A stretch of DNA of 64,000 nucleotides from Rhodeus uyekii (lineage: Eukaryota; Chordata; Actinopteri; Cypriniformes; Acheilognathidae). Shown piece by piece: positions 1 through 12,782 of the stretch. Where the stretch lies: NCBI GenBank assembly GCA_037043235.1, contig JAWRVZ010000039.1:310001-374000 (forward strand). Direction: 5' to 3'. Under the pieces are notes generated by a model that saw only the letters and a program-made list of their open reading frames with translations, searched no databases and was not told the origin of the DNA. The position numbers and the translations under genes were made by a program. Position 1 is the first letter of the stretch, and the number at the start of each line of letters is the position of its first letter.

Positions 1-655
1 ACAATGAACCTACTCCTGCAGTCTGCGACAGCATTATAATTAATCATCTTTATTTATATTTATTCCTTATGTATTTGTGAGGTAGTATTGTATTTTGTTG
101 CATTGTATTAGTGTTGAAATGCCAACTGTGAAACATTTATGCATATTACATATTCTTTAAGTCTTGGTTGTGGCAAATATAGTCCATAAAATAGAGAAGT
201 CAAGCAGCAAATTACTAATAAAAACAAAATGCACTATCAGCTCATTAGCTCAAGTGTGAAAAAGATATCTGTAAGAGCAGCTTGTGGCACAACCGATTAG
301 TCCTGACAGCCGGCGTACAGCAAGGAGACCCCATACCTGCTGCTCTGACCTCCCCACTGACTCAGCCACAGTTACTGCTGTTAAAACAGTTCCTATTCAC
401 ACAAACCATTACATTATGCCACTGTTGAATATTTTTACTACCACCTTCTTCCCAATTCAAATGCTGCTGTGTTTATGCTCTTCCTTGACCAGCATGAGCT
501 GCTTCTTGGCTAGTTCCAGATGTCACTGATTTATGACCCACAATATTCGTTTTATGAAATGACTGACAAGTCTTACAGCAACAAAGGTGAATCTCATAGA
601 GTTTTATGTATCCTTCATTTTTATGCACATCGATGTGTCTTTCTGGAAAGATATA
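1..655. other. Non-coding, nothing recognised
   Basis: Mixed-composition sequence with short open frames only. None has a recognisable domain, splice context or coding-like composition. No repeat family was recognised before the MITE that begins at 656. Confidence 0.5.
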
Positions 656-1304
656 CCGTATTTTCCCACATATAACACACAGAAAATCCGCACCCACATA
701 TAGCCCGTGGGTTTTGTGTAAAAAATCGTTGGCATAACCCACACCCATAAACTGATGAACTTTTTTGTGTAAGTTCACATTTCGAATTTCGAATGTTGCT
801 CGCATGATGTCAACAATCCATAACTGTTCAGGCTCGGTACACAGTGCTTCTGTGCGAAATTCAACCAATAAGAAAACAAACACAAGTCAGAATTGGAACA
901 AAATGAAAAGGCAGTCTCTCCCACTGTGCCGCAGCACGTCCCTTAAGAACCGTATTCTACATGTTATATTATACATCTGATTTTGATCATTGGATGAGAT
1001 GAGAAGAGCACGCCCTCATGGTAGCACAGCCAATCACGTCTTCTTGCATGATTGACAGGTCAGAAAGCCTATCAGCGCCACCTGTCAGAGTGATAGTACA
1101 AGCACCAGAGACAACAACTCTCGCAAGAAAGAAAAACAGAAAGAAAATACTGCAAAAAAAACCTTATGTCCTCAGGGACGTAACAAATATATTGAAATAT
1201 TATTACGCGCAAAAATTTGTGATATAGCCTGCACCCCCCTGCGGGGTTTGTAAAATCTGGTATAACCTATTTTATATATGCGGGTTATATGCAGGAAAAT
1301 ACGG
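656..1304. mobile_element. 649-bp MITE with TA target duplication
   Basis: The left end reads CCGTATTTTCCCACATATA and the right end is its approximate inverted copy (GGTTATATGCAGGAAAATACGG). A TA dinucleotide lies directly outside each end (654-655 and 1305-1306). This is the layout of a Tc1/mariner/pogo-superfamily non-autonomous element. The interior holds only short frames without a transposase motif, so it would need a transposase supplied in trans. The terminal inverted repeats are imperfect, which suggests an old insertion. Confidence 0.75.
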
Positions 1305-1306
1305 TA

Positions 1307-4300
1307 AGCCTAATGAGAAAACAAAGACGCCAAATTTGATGTAAATGATTTATGTACTGGTTTATAAGCCAGGGTGTAGTTATAAAATAATTTTGGTTTT
1401 ACTGGTCCTGGTCTTCATGCTGTCATTTAATGTAGTCTCTTTAATCGGTTCACAAATATTAGCACTTTTGGAACAGATTAGTGGACCAGAAATACTGTTT
1501 ACCTCTAGCTGAAAGTTATTTTGGTAAGGCAGTTCATTCTTTCATTTGCTAATGACTTCACTCATATCAGTCATATATATATCAGACAAAACATACTTGC
1601 TCCTCCTCCTCCTTTTAGCAAAACAACACCCACCCTTTTTCTCCATCTCTCGTTGTCTCTCTCTCTCACACTCCTCCCCTTGTGTCCTATCTTCTGTATT
1701 CCTCCTACTCGGCCAGTGTCACTGTCCCAGGGTTGTTTACTCTTCCTGCTCTGTTTTTGTTTGGTTGTTTTAGCGTGAGCAACGACATGGGAGGCTCAGC
1801 TGGATAAAACACAGTCAGCGTACGGCCCTGATTACGGCAAAGCCAATCTGGACGTTAGAGATAGTACAGCAGCTTACAGGATCCACTGAGTCATACGGAA
1901 GCCACATCATGCTGAACACCGACTTCAAAGTTTATTCATCAGGCTTCAAAAAAAGTCTTCCATCATGCTAATTTACTTAAATACTTAAACTTAGAACTTT
2001 TTTTTTTGGCTGTGAAAAGCGCTTTATGGATTATGAAAGAACATTGTGGGCTGCTCTCAAGAACAAGAGCAAAGGGAACATGAAGAGCAACATGAGTGTC
2101 TTTCAGACCTTTTATAAACACTGATAGCACATGTAGATATCCGTTTAGTGTGGTTTTTTTCTGGAAGATAATTTTAAGAGATCTTACTCATCTGCAATAC
2201 GTCTCTAAGACGTTTCCTGTTCAATAGATTCCTTTAGATTTTATGATTTAGAAGTATATAAAACTGCTTTTTAAAGAAGTGTATTAGATGTTTAGACAAC
2301 ACTGATGTTCTCCAGGTGAAGTGGATATCTGAACTTGACTAATTAAAACACTGATTGAAGTTTAAAAAGCAACAAAGCTATCCAGAAACAATTGAATATG
2401 AGTGCTATAAATACACATGGACTAATGACTAACAAGATTCACCTGTAAGCAATGAACCATTGAGAGAAAGACATCAAAGTAGTACATAGAGAAAAATGAC
2501 AATGAGAAAACTTCAAAATAAAAGAACATGATCCAACACCCAAAACAGACCTGACATAAGAACTAGCCTATACCAAACAATATTTATTCCTCTTAATTGC
2601 CTTTAAATGCTCAGATATGTGCCCAAGTCTCCATGGCTAAATAAACGTGCTAAATGTGCTATATAAACACTAAAAATACAATTTGATTACAACATCTACC
2701 AACACGGACTAACTGTGCCATGCTAACCTGTTCTTGACCCCTTGATTTCTACCAGCAGAACACAAATGGCTATAAACAGTGGAAATATAACCATAAGTGT
2801 CTGTGAGAAAATGGCCTCTCCTCAGCAAACTCTTAATTGTGCCATTATGTCTCATCTGAACCTCCTCTTCGTCATGTGGTTTGATAGAAGAGGGAATGAG
2901 ATATGGTACTTCACATCACTCCCAGCCTGCATCTGCTGTCTTTTCTGAGCCAAACAGGCTACCTGAATGTCAACAAAAATGAACCGCCCTAAGTCCATCT
3001 GTTGTGGACGTCTGTCCTTCGGTAAAGGGAAATCCATATTCCCATTTTATAGCATATTTCCCAAAGAATCGTAACAATTGACTGTCCTTCAGCAATGACC
3101 ATGAGCATAAAGGAACATTTTAGTAGGAAACTAAGGATAAAGAGTAGATTTGCTGTGCCAGTCTTCACTTTTTTTCACAACAGGCCGGTTTAGCCCTGTA
3201 AAATTACATTTGCCCTGTGTTTCTCCCAATTGGGGTTATTATCAACACATATTTCTGCCTTGTTCCACTAACTCTGGCCTCTATTGGCCACTCGGCTGGG
3301 CTTCCATTTTAGGAAAGGTTGTGGAGGGGAAATGAATGGTTTAGGCCTTTTGCCTCTGGGACTTTGAGTGTAAGGCCTTAATGAAACACTGCAGGCAACT
3401 CCACATCATGCTCTGTGAAGGGACTCTGAGTGGCACCGGTGACAACTGTGGGCTCAGCTGTCACAGACCTGACCCGTCAGCAGATGTATGAAGAGAGAAA
3501 GGGGGAAATAAGGGGTGGGGGGAGAAGTGGCAAAGGAAACACTCATGGGAGCTAAAGGAGTGAAGAGAAAGACAGGAAAATTAAAGCAAGAGAGCTGAGA
3601 GAGAGAGCAAATCTCTCGCCAGCAGAAAGTTCAGAGAAGGACCCAGGGTCTGGGGGGACAGATAAAGCGTTCTTGCACCAACATTTGAAATAACTGAATG
3701 CATTTGCCTGTCATTTTCCATATTACAAACCTTCAATGCATGTTCTGATGTTTTGAAGGGGAAGACATGACTTTTAAGAACATCTCTGCATGTAATGTAA
3801 CAAGAAGAGTTGTACTTTTCTTTCATCGGATCCTCATACTTGGCTTATTCGATTTTTACCACAGCGCTACACTCAGCGTTTTTACGTTTCAATTTCTGAT
3901 TATATTTTTAAATGATACATCCTGACAACTTCTATTTTCAGACTGAAAATTTTTGTGCTTACTAAGAAAAAATGAAAAGGAGTTTTTGCACTGGTATACA
4001 TATCACGGTTAGCTTGTTACATTTAGCTCTTGATGGTCCTTATGATCCTTAACTGCAACCTTCTACTGCTAAAAAGCATCATTCTCCATTGAAACCAATT
4101 TCAGTATTAGTTCTGTATTCATGCTAAATTTTGGACATATTTTGGACAGATAGGATTTATTCTAACATTCTGTAATTAATTTTTTTTTAAATGTAGTTTA
4201 TTTTGTATTTATAGCTATATATTATAGTAGATATTTGACAATACATGATTATATTTGTATTATTATTAGCACAATTCTATATTAAGGTGAATGCATATAT

Positions 4301-6519
4301 AAAATATTGGATTTATTTTTACATTATTTAATATCAAATAGTTATAAAAATGCATGTATCATTTTATAATGCCATTTAATAATGATAACAACATTTCTAT
4401 TATTATTAAAATGCATCTGTTATTGGTATTATTATTCTCTCAATTTAAAATAACATTTACAGCTCGTGTTCTATGTTAGCATGAAGTAATATTTCAGACT
4501 GGGCGTCTTGTGCCTACTTTTAATGAAAATCTTAACTGTCTGTCACTTCAACAGCACACACCTTCATTCTCTTTTCATTAAAGGGTGATAGGGCAAAATA
4601 TGGCCCAGATAGACAGTAAGATGCTATCCTCCAGAAAAATGAGAAGGAGAAGCATGTCTCCTCTGTCTACTGTTCTCGATCAATTGTTCATCTCATCTCC
4701 GTTCGATAAACCCTTTAAAAATTCAGAGCTACGAGAGTATGGGCTAAACTTATGAAACAAATATCAGAGAAGAAATTGGCCTTTGCATATAATTGCTTTG
4801 GCTTGTTGTTTTGAGCCTGTTGCTTTGAATAACTTAAATAAGCTATTCAGTGATCAAATTAGCCCAGATGAAACAGAGTTGTGATTTTGAAGCATCCTCT
4901 TTTCTCTTTTCAAGGGTAGGGCTGACTCACTCTTATTGGCGCATTGAATCCAGACAGTTACACAATCACTTTCAAATGAAAAAATGCTTGTTGTAAATCA
5001 GCTATGCCTACCCAGCGCCTCCAGCTGCAGGTGGCTTTGCTCCACGTCCCTGACTGAGCCTTCAGCTGTTTTCAATGTGTAAATGCCGGGTGAGAAAATA
5101 TATAGCGGCTCTCACACACCCTGCGCTTGAGGAAAAAAGAATATGATTTTTTTTTGTCCACAACCCCTATCCGTGTTCCCCGGTATGGGACTAATGATTC
5201 TAGGGAGGGTAGGAAATTGAGATGGTGGATGAAAAATCCCTGCAAAAGCTTTTCATTTTAGGTGAAGAATCTCCCGTTAAGTGAGATGGGCTTCTTTTTT
5301 TGTTATCTTTCCCTCTGTTTTTCTTTGACACAAACTTTTTAGCTCTCTGGTGGGAATTGGCTCGGTGGATTGCTCCAGTTAGAAACGACAAAACAAAAAT
5401 TAGAAGCATATTTTTCACACAGAAATAAGTGAGCCATGGCCCCACTGTCAACATAATATAGTTGATGTGGGAAATCTGAGTCTATAACATTCTCCCTGGC
5501 ACTGCTCAAACCTCATAAGAACAGCAGAGACTGAGGGCTGTCCTACTCTGCCAGGCTCACTTTTTGGAACCGGAATGATAACAACTCCACATTGAAGAGC
5601 CGGTAAAATATTGTGCAGATCTCAGCGCTGTTTGTTTTCTCGTTTTTGAAGCGACTGACAAAGCTGGGTCGTATGACTACCCTCACACCCACACAATCTC
5701 TGGAGTGCTCATTATGTCTCTATGCTGATATCTGTAAAAATTTACTATTGGCTGTCTGGAACTACAAATATACAGACTGCATGGAAAATTGCAAAAATGA
5801 CAGTGCAGATGTACAGTTGAGGACAAAGAAGTAAAGTATAGTAGTACTGGAAATGGGAGTATTAAATAACTTTAAGAAAGATGTGTAAAAAGTTTGGGGT
5901 TGCTGCATTTACTTTATTTTAAAAAGTCATTTATTCCTGTAATAGCACAGCTGAATTTTCACTCCATCGTCACTCCAGTCTTCAATGTCACAGGTTGCTT
6001 TCACTTTAAATTAATTTATGTACGTAACATCGTCAAATGGAGATTTTCACAGGGCTGCAGTAAGCGAGGGACAAAAATGGAACAACTGGTATATAGTGTA
6101 AATGAATTACACTCGCAAACATATTATGTTTGGGATAAATTCATTTTGCAGTGCTTTGTTCACTTGGCATGCTCATCCAAATAAAACCAATTCTCACAAT
6201 CTCTCTTTCTACAAGCTGCACCGGCTCTTGCCATCAGAAGCTAAAAAAAAAACAATCCAGGAACAAACCACATGGGCTCCACAAACTGGATGTTCTGTAA
6301 GAAGGTGCTTGACTACTGAACTCTGGCCATGTTGCTGTGGTCAGTAGCCAATTCAAAACCAGTCAGCCAATTCTTAGTTCCTAGTTTAATTCCCATTTAA
6401 AATTTAGTATGAAATTACTTTTAGGTTCTTAATAAAAAATTCTAGTCTTTACTGTCCATGAGTTCAAATGAATTAGTTTGTTATTGATTTTATTTGAATA
6501 TTTGATTAGCTGTCACAGT
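1307..6519. other. Single-copy-like non-coding stretch
   Basis: No gene or known repeat was recognised. Local features are a CT-rich run near 1640-1690, a strongly AT-rich block about 4180-4480 and a mixed-composition block about 4760-5080 that looks like ordinary single-copy DNA. Open frames are at most 96 codons and show no domain. Confidence 0.45.
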
Positions 6520-6850
6520 CTTGTGTTGTCATGTCTGTCACATCCGGGTTCATTTGTGTATCTTCCAGGTCTTACATGCTCCCGTCTCTGTCTAATCACT
6601 TCTAAAGTCTCGTCAGCTGGTCCCAATCCTGTGTTTGTCCTTAAATAGCCTCCTGTGTTCCTTTTGTCTTTGTCAGTTGTGAACGTTATGTGCCCTAGTC
6701 TGTGGATGCCGATCCATGTTCTGAGGTTTGCATTATCACGTGCTGTTTAAGTTATAGTTAAAGTGTCTTTTTTTCCGTTTCTAAATAAAGTGAGTTTTCT
6801 GTTGGATCCTGTCGCTCCTCTCCTTGTTCCGCATAGCACTCCGCACCCGT
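6520..6850. repeat. Probable interspersed repeat (LTR or LINE tail-like)
   Basis: A pyrimidine-rich segment starting near TGTCACATCCGGG. It ends in an AATAAAG signal at about 6785 followed by TTGGATCCTGTCGC. Many fish interspersed repeats have this layout. A similarly organised segment lies at 56560-56850: both contain AATCACTTC, a CCTGTG/TCCC stretch, a TTAAAT/TTTAAT stretch and TTCCTYTGTCTTTGTC. Whether this is an LTR or the 3' end of a non-LTR element cannot be decided here. Confidence 0.35.
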
Positions 6851-8320
6851 CCGCTAACATTAGCCTGTAAGTATGAACTTAAAATTGTAGTAAATTCTCA
6901 GCTGATCTACTGACCAAAAAAAAAAAATCACTATGCTGAAGCCTAATAGCAAAATTAAATCATAAAATTTTTAACATAACAATGAGTTAACAATGAAAAA
7001 TATTTTCATTTTTGTTTGAACACATGAATGAAAAATGATCATGGTTATGAGGGCCTGTGCACTAAATACAAAATACTAGCCATGTTGTGTATTTGGTGGG
7101 GGCATATTTGGGGTTTTATGTTTATGAGTCATCAACTCCCTTGCAAGAGAATGATTGACCCCACTGAAGAAGATCTCTCACTTTTTAATTACGAGTAATT
7201 GCATATATTCGTCTATTATTCCCTTGTTTATGTGTGTTGTGTTTAATTTTGGATTGCTGCATCAAATGATTCCCCGTGCTTTCCCCTGGCTGTGGCACTC
7301 ATCCGCTGCGTGAGAGCCGTAGTAATTATGGTGATTTTCACTGCTGCTTAAATGCGGTGAAATGCGAGGTGAAGTTTAATAGCGCATGTGTGAGAGCATA
7401 TATTTCTAATAACGCCAATGCCACACTGACAAGAGAGTGGAAAACCAATGAATAATGTTTTAATGGCTTGCTGCAGTGTGTCTGTGTGTGTGTGTGGAAG
7501 GCAAAATTTCTGATAGAGAAGCCTGTGTGCACAAGATGAGATGTTCCTCCATTCGACCGTGAATGTATTAGTAACTCATTAACACCAACGTGCTGCAGTC
7601 AATATGCGTTTGTGTCTGTTTGTGTGCACTGGGGTGAAAATTGCATCTCAAAGCAAATAAGATGCAGCCTCTTCAATTGAGACCAACTCTAAAAACTTTC
7701 TTGGCCTCATATAAGAAGACAATATATTGTCATACTAGAGTTTGAGGGGGCATAGTGCAGTTAGTTAGCAAGCCATGCACAAATGCTTATTTATTTGTGC
7801 TGACAGATAAGCTATGATAAAACTGGAAGCTCCCATAGCTTCTTTTCTATGCCAATGTATGCGCGGTGGCCCAGAGCTGAGCTCCCTCACCAATCCTTGG
7901 GAGTCAGAGGTGATAAGGTCATACAAATGGGCTGTGCTGTCAGTTATGCACTCTAGCTAATCCCAGACACACACCTGAATGTCTCAGCCCCCAGATTGAA
8001 GCTGGCCGCTTCTAACAAACTCCAATTATTTGAGTGTAACGAGATCCCGGAACGCAGCATTTCACAGGCCCATCATCATTACCGTGGAGGTTGAGTGGCA
8101 GCAGAAAGCACCATGTTCCCCCTGACTGACTGCAGCCGGAGCTGCTTTTGACAGCCGGCCACCCTAAACCTCTCACACACAGCGAGAGAGACAGAGAGAG
8201 TAGCAAAACAAAATGGTTAAAATGCACACTCCATCTCTTTATTTCACACATTTATACTTATAGATAATTCACGCACTCACTTCAAAAAAACACACACATT
8301 TATCTGTTGGAGATTTAAGT
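6851..8320. other. Non-coding, possible conserved elements
   Basis: No gene and no repeat family was recognised. Blocks around 7150-7440 and 8000-8200 are of balanced composition with TAATTA-like and CpG-containing words. They resemble conserved non-coding DNA in style, but conservation cannot be judged from one sequence. Confidence 0.3.
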
Positions 8321-8380
8321 TCTCTCTCTCTCTGTATGTATGTATGTATATATGTGTGTGTGTGTGTGTATGTATATATA
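8321..8380. repeat. Compound microsatellite (TC)n(TGTA)n(TG)n
   Basis: A run of TC, then TATG units, then TG, then TATA. This is a simple sequence tract of about 60 bp. Confidence 0.9.
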
Positions 8381-10849
8381 CAGTTATTCTACTTAAGTTA
8401 GTAAATGGAAGGGTTAATATAGGTTTTAATTGATTAAGTTTTCTATTTTCAAGTGATAAGTGTCAGTATTTTAGTTCATGTAATTTCTATTAAATGCAAC
8501 TATTCAATTTTGTTTAATTTTTTGTTCATTAGTCATATGTCCCAGTTATGTTCCCCCTCCCCCAATTGTTTTTTTAATTAAAGATACAGTAATAAAGGCT
8601 CTTAATTAATTGGTTTGCGCTATGACTATTCATGACTACATACAGATTATATATATACATTATATTATTATATTATACATACAGATGCTATTCAGATCAG
8701 TCTTTCAGTTATAAATAGGACAGAATTAGCACACACTCTGAGTCAAGTGTAAAACACTTTAAGCTGTGTGAGACAAGATCCCTACGTTCCCTTTTATACA
8801 GTACATTTTCGCACAGAATGTTAGGTGGTAGTTACTGTGTAGATGTATATATCTAAACTGCAGTACTGTTAGTGTGACATAATGAATCGTTTAGAATGGC
8901 TCTGGCACACAGCATGATGGGAAACCCTTCCAAAAGAGCTGCAGAGTTGACATGATGCTTAAAGCTGATGAGTAATGTGACTTGTGTGACTTCACAATAG
9001 CTTTCACATCACATTTCACACTATAGATTATGCTGTTGGCTATAATGTCTAAACTGGGTTTCTGAAAAACTGCCACATATTAGAGGGGGCTGTGATGAAA
9101 GTGAACGCTTGTCCAATCGAGCCTTCCTTACCTTCCACCGACTGAAATAAGCTCATAAACTGCATATTTTTCAAATCAGTGTCCTAATTTGGTCTTTATT
9201 ACACTCCTCCTTGTCTTAGCTCTCATTTCTGGCAGGTCTTTTTGTCTCAGAGGTACACATTTGCCACCTATTAATCTATTGTAATTTGCTCCTACAGTAA
9301 ATATGCAATCACGTCACATTTTACATTAGGGTTAATTTTACAGTTTAATTACATAAGTATGCAGTAATGTACTTTCAAATGTAATTAGTATGTCTAGCTA
9401 ATTAGTGGCGCTTGCTAAGAGGAGCATCACTTTTATTATTGCTCGTACTTAGAGTTATGAAAAAAACTCTAACCCTAAATGGTGTTGGCAAGCAACTCTT
9501 CCTACACTTTTTCAGCTACAGAAATGAATCATGCAGCTTGTTGATTATAAATTTTTCTAGGCACAAATCAAAATCCACTGCTACGTTTAAACAAATAATC
9601 TGGTAATTGGATTGACCGCTTATTCTAACTGAATTGCCTACATGTAAACACTGAAATTGATCTGATTTGTGCTTGATCTGAATGATTGAAAGGGGGTGGT
9701 TTAGATCTTAAATAATCTGATCAATGTCATGGTGTGTGTATTCATTTATGTTTTAAATCTTAAGAATGTGTGTATTTATTTACATCTTGCATATTTATGA
9801 GCTGGCCAGTGCAGGGGAATGAATATACAAATTTGGGCATTGCGCATGCACTTCAGGTTCATTTTTAATACAAATAATTAATGCACATGTGCATAAAGGA
9901 GGAATCTGAATATCTGGGGGTGAGAATATCTTGTAAATGGTCTTTGTATCTTGGAAATGGGACATCCCCGCAGAACATCCTTGCAACCTCATAGCAATAT
10001 GCTAACAAACAAAAAATGTAGTTAGACATAGTTATTAGTTGTAATGTTTTTTTTTTTGGACAAAAATAAAGCAAGTAGCTACTGTGTTCATGTTTAATAG
10101 AGGAACATTTGGGGAGTGTGAATATGTACCTGAACTAGCTGTTTTGTGCAGCACTGCTGTGTTTAAGAGCATATGTCTGCCATAAAGTGGCACATGCACA
10201 CCTCCAGCTATGAAACACACACTTGCTAACTCTGAAAACATTAGCAAATCACAACTCGCTGTAACGTGTGCAAACACCCAAACCTGAGAGAATCTGTGCT
10301 TTTCTAGTTAATTCTCTGACACCTATACCACAATTACATTACAAAACACTGCCATTGACAAAAATACTTTATTTTTGAAGATGCCTGATGCACATTTTTG
10401 TTGCTAACCGGATCCAAAATAGGGGTTAAGTTAGCATTGGATTTGAAAAATCGACCACTACCAATTATTATTGCCACTATAGTGTGTGTAAATAATAATT
10501 GGGTATGACAGCAAGAAAGTGAATGTAATTTCAGTCTGTTTTTCCAAAGATACCAAATTACCATGACAATACGGATGTTTAAAAATGCCTTCTTGCTGGC
10601 AGACAAAAAATATTTTTGATCAAAATAATTGCGAGGGGCAATTCAGTATCGCTGAATATATAGGGAGCATCCCTACTGATTTTTATTCCCTTGACCTGTA
10701 TAGATCTGCAATGGGTAATTCATGTATGCTATATTTCACAACAGCAGCAGCATGTCTTACTTCCTCACAACAGTGTGTCGTGTATGTATTGCCAGTACTT
10801 ACTCTGCATCAGCAGAAGTAGCAGTAACCCATTCTTGCAATGTTTCCTC
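8381..10849. other. Non-coding, nothing firm
   Basis: AT-rich to mixed sequence without a recognisable gene. Open frames of up to 90 codons have no domain. A short palindromic TTAATTAA cluster lies near 8575-8610, and a poly-T run lies at about 10049-10058. Confidence 0.45.
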
Positions 10850-10945
10850 TGCATTTAACCCATCAAAGTTAGTCACAACCAATAGGAGTAGTGAGCACAC
10901 ACACACTGCAAACCGAGACACACACCTGGAGCAGCCCATGTGGTA
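10850..10945 (+). repeat. Dispersed fish repeat fragment
   Basis: GCATTTAACCCATC is followed by a GTGAGCACACACACACTG stretch and ACACACCTGGAGCAG. This succession of words recurs in a cyprinid dispersed repeat that I know from memory. There is no second copy in the window to align against. Confidence 0.4.
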
Positions 10946-11102
10946 TGTAACCAACAGCAGCAGCAGCAGTGTGGCAGACTTGTCAACTTTGTAATATCCA
11001 TTACCATGCCAAACACTCAGAGAGATGTCATAACAGAAAGAGAGAACAATGATAAAAGATAAATGGATGTATTTTAATATCAATAATCAACTACTTTTTT
11101 TC

Positions 11103-11150
11103 ATCTTAGGACCAATTGAAATGTTGAGTATCTTAGGACCAATCGAAAGA
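11103..11150. repeat. Two-unit direct repeat, period 27 bp
   Basis: ATCTTAGGACCAATTGAAA at 11103 recurs 27 bp later as ATCTTAGGACCAATCGAAA, with a single substitution. No function is assigned. Confidence 0.8.
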
Positions 11151-11159
11151 ATAAAAATC

Positions 11160-11859
11160 TGAACTACTGAATCAGAAAAAAATCCTTTGTTAGGGCCTGC
11201 ATGCATTGTTAGATTTCAGATTAGTCCTTCATTCTCTCTCAGGTACTTTTTTCGCTCTCGTGCTGTGTGTTTTGCTCTCCTGGCCACTGTCTGTGAAGCA
11301 GATAGGTGTCACAAACAAGTCCCACATGCCAAAAAATCAATACTGTTAGAATCCTGTGGTCTCATTCAAAGCCGTGACTGTGCTCACCCTATAGACTTGT
11401 ATGGCATATCCAGAAAGAGAAGTAAAAGCCAACCTTGCTAATTATTTTTCTTCTTTATTGTTTACACACTTCCAGGAGACATCCTCCGTCCTAATTCAAT
11501 ACTTCATCCTCCCCCTAATGATTGTCCAACCGTTTCATGTTGTGAGGTGTTTGCAGTAGACCAAGACAGAACTTGCATCTCCCGGTGGGGACTCCAAACA
11601 CAGAGCACATCTAAGCCATCCCGCTGCCACTGATCCAGATCCAAATAAACTATAAAACACATCTGGCTGTGTGAGCCAGCAAACATCAAGCAGTTGACCT
11701 GCCTAGAGAGATAAACACATGCAGACGGGATGTACTGTCTTTGGGTTTGAGTCTGAGATGTCTCTCTTTAGCAGCAAGCCAATAAATTAATCAATGGAAT
11801 TGTGGCATCAAGACATCACGACTGGTTGAGAAGAAATTGACCAAAAAAACTAAGCAATC
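11160..11859. other. Non-coding, nothing recognised
   Basis: Mixed composition with short frames only. No repeat, RNA gene or splice-bounded exon could be supported. Confidence 0.45.
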
Positions 11860-12060
11860 ATCTATAAAAATCCTGGCAACTGACCAGAATGCGTTAGCAG
11901 CCACCTAGAAACTTTGTAGCAACCAACAAAAACACTTTAGCAAGCATCTAGTAATCTAGTAGTAGCCCACCTGGAATCCCCAAGCAACCAACCAAAATAT
12001 CTTATTAGAATCGCAACCAGGTAGAACACCTAGCAACATTCTAGACTAACTGCATACATC
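11860..12060. repeat. Degenerate CTAGCAAC-type tandem repeat
   Basis: The words TAGCAACC, AGCAACCAAC and CCTAGCAACATTCTAG recur at irregular spacing with intervening AACAC/CACC stretches. It looks like a decayed minisatellite common in fish. A second block of the same type lies at 16655-16790. Confidence 0.6.
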
Positions 12061-12086
12061 TGTCTTTCATTCTATGTATCAATCTA

Positions 12087-12690
12087 CAGTGGAATCCGGT
12101 TTTCTCAACAAATTCGGCTTTGTCCCGTCTTTTAACAACCTCAGCTCTTCAATCCGCAGCGGCGCTGAGCAGACCGAGTGTCAGAACAGAAACAGGGATG
12201 TGTGTGTTCATCTAAGCCTCATATTCATTGGTCGGTAACCGCTCATTACTGACCAATGTCAAAATATTTGAGAAAACCAATCAAATCAGAGAAGGCGGAC
12301 ACAGAAGCGGATGAGGCTTTGGGATGTGGGTGGGACCCACTGCAGCACTCGCTGCTCGTTGAGAAGCATAAGAATGTGAATGTGCTTTCACTTCAGAGAG
12401 TCCTGCGTGGCACTGTAAGTAAAGCGTCACTGACAGAGTGACCTGGACCGCGATCCACGTGCAAAGCAAACTCCGCGCATGCGCAGTGAACTAGGTACAC
12501 TCATGACTCATGAGATAATCATGTGAAGTGGTGAATTTGTCCCTCTTTTGGGCTCCAGATACTAGTGTTCGGCGACATTAAAGAATCGAAAATGCTTAGA
12601 CAAATAGGGAGTTTGGCGGTTGCGCTTCAAAAACGTCGGCATAATAGGATTGGCGAGTTAACCGTGAGTCAAGATAAGTGAACTACACTT
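12087..12690. mobile_element. Tigger-like MITE, copy A (604 bp)
   Basis: The left end is CAGTGGAATCCGGTT and the right end is GTGAACTACACTT. TA lies directly outside both ends (12085-12086 and 12691-12692). It aligns over long stretches with copy B at 25989-26538, including TTTCACTTCAGAGAGTC, GCGCATGCGCAGTGAACTAG, GTTCGGCGACAT and GGCGAGTTAACCGTGAGTC. The end sequence and TA target fit pogo/Tigger-type non-autonomous elements. Its open frames show no transposase domain. A palindromic NRF1-like word GCGCATGCGCA lies at 12475-12485. Confidence 0.8.
12475..12485. promoter_or_regulatory. NRF1-like palindrome inside MITE copy A
   Basis: GCGCATGCGCA matches the well-known NRF1 binding consensus. 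The same word is kept in copy B of this MITE at 26309-26319. Binding in the host is inference. Confidence 0.45.
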
Positions 12691-12696
12691 TATTTG

Positions 12697-12782
12697 TCTG
12701 ACTGTCTGTCTGTCGTTCTATCTATCGATCAATCATTCGGCTTGTCCATTCTTCCATCTCTCTGTCTGTCTGTCGCTCCATC
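12697..12782. repeat. TCTG/TCTA-rich simple sequence
   Basis: Two clusters of CTGTCTGTCTGTCG and TCTATCTATCGATC lie just after MITE copy A. This is a short, interrupted tetranucleotide tract. Confidence 0.75.

Noticed and set aside
473..883. 136-codon minus-strand frame
   Set aside because: Part of it lies within the MITE at 656-1304 and no domain is visible.
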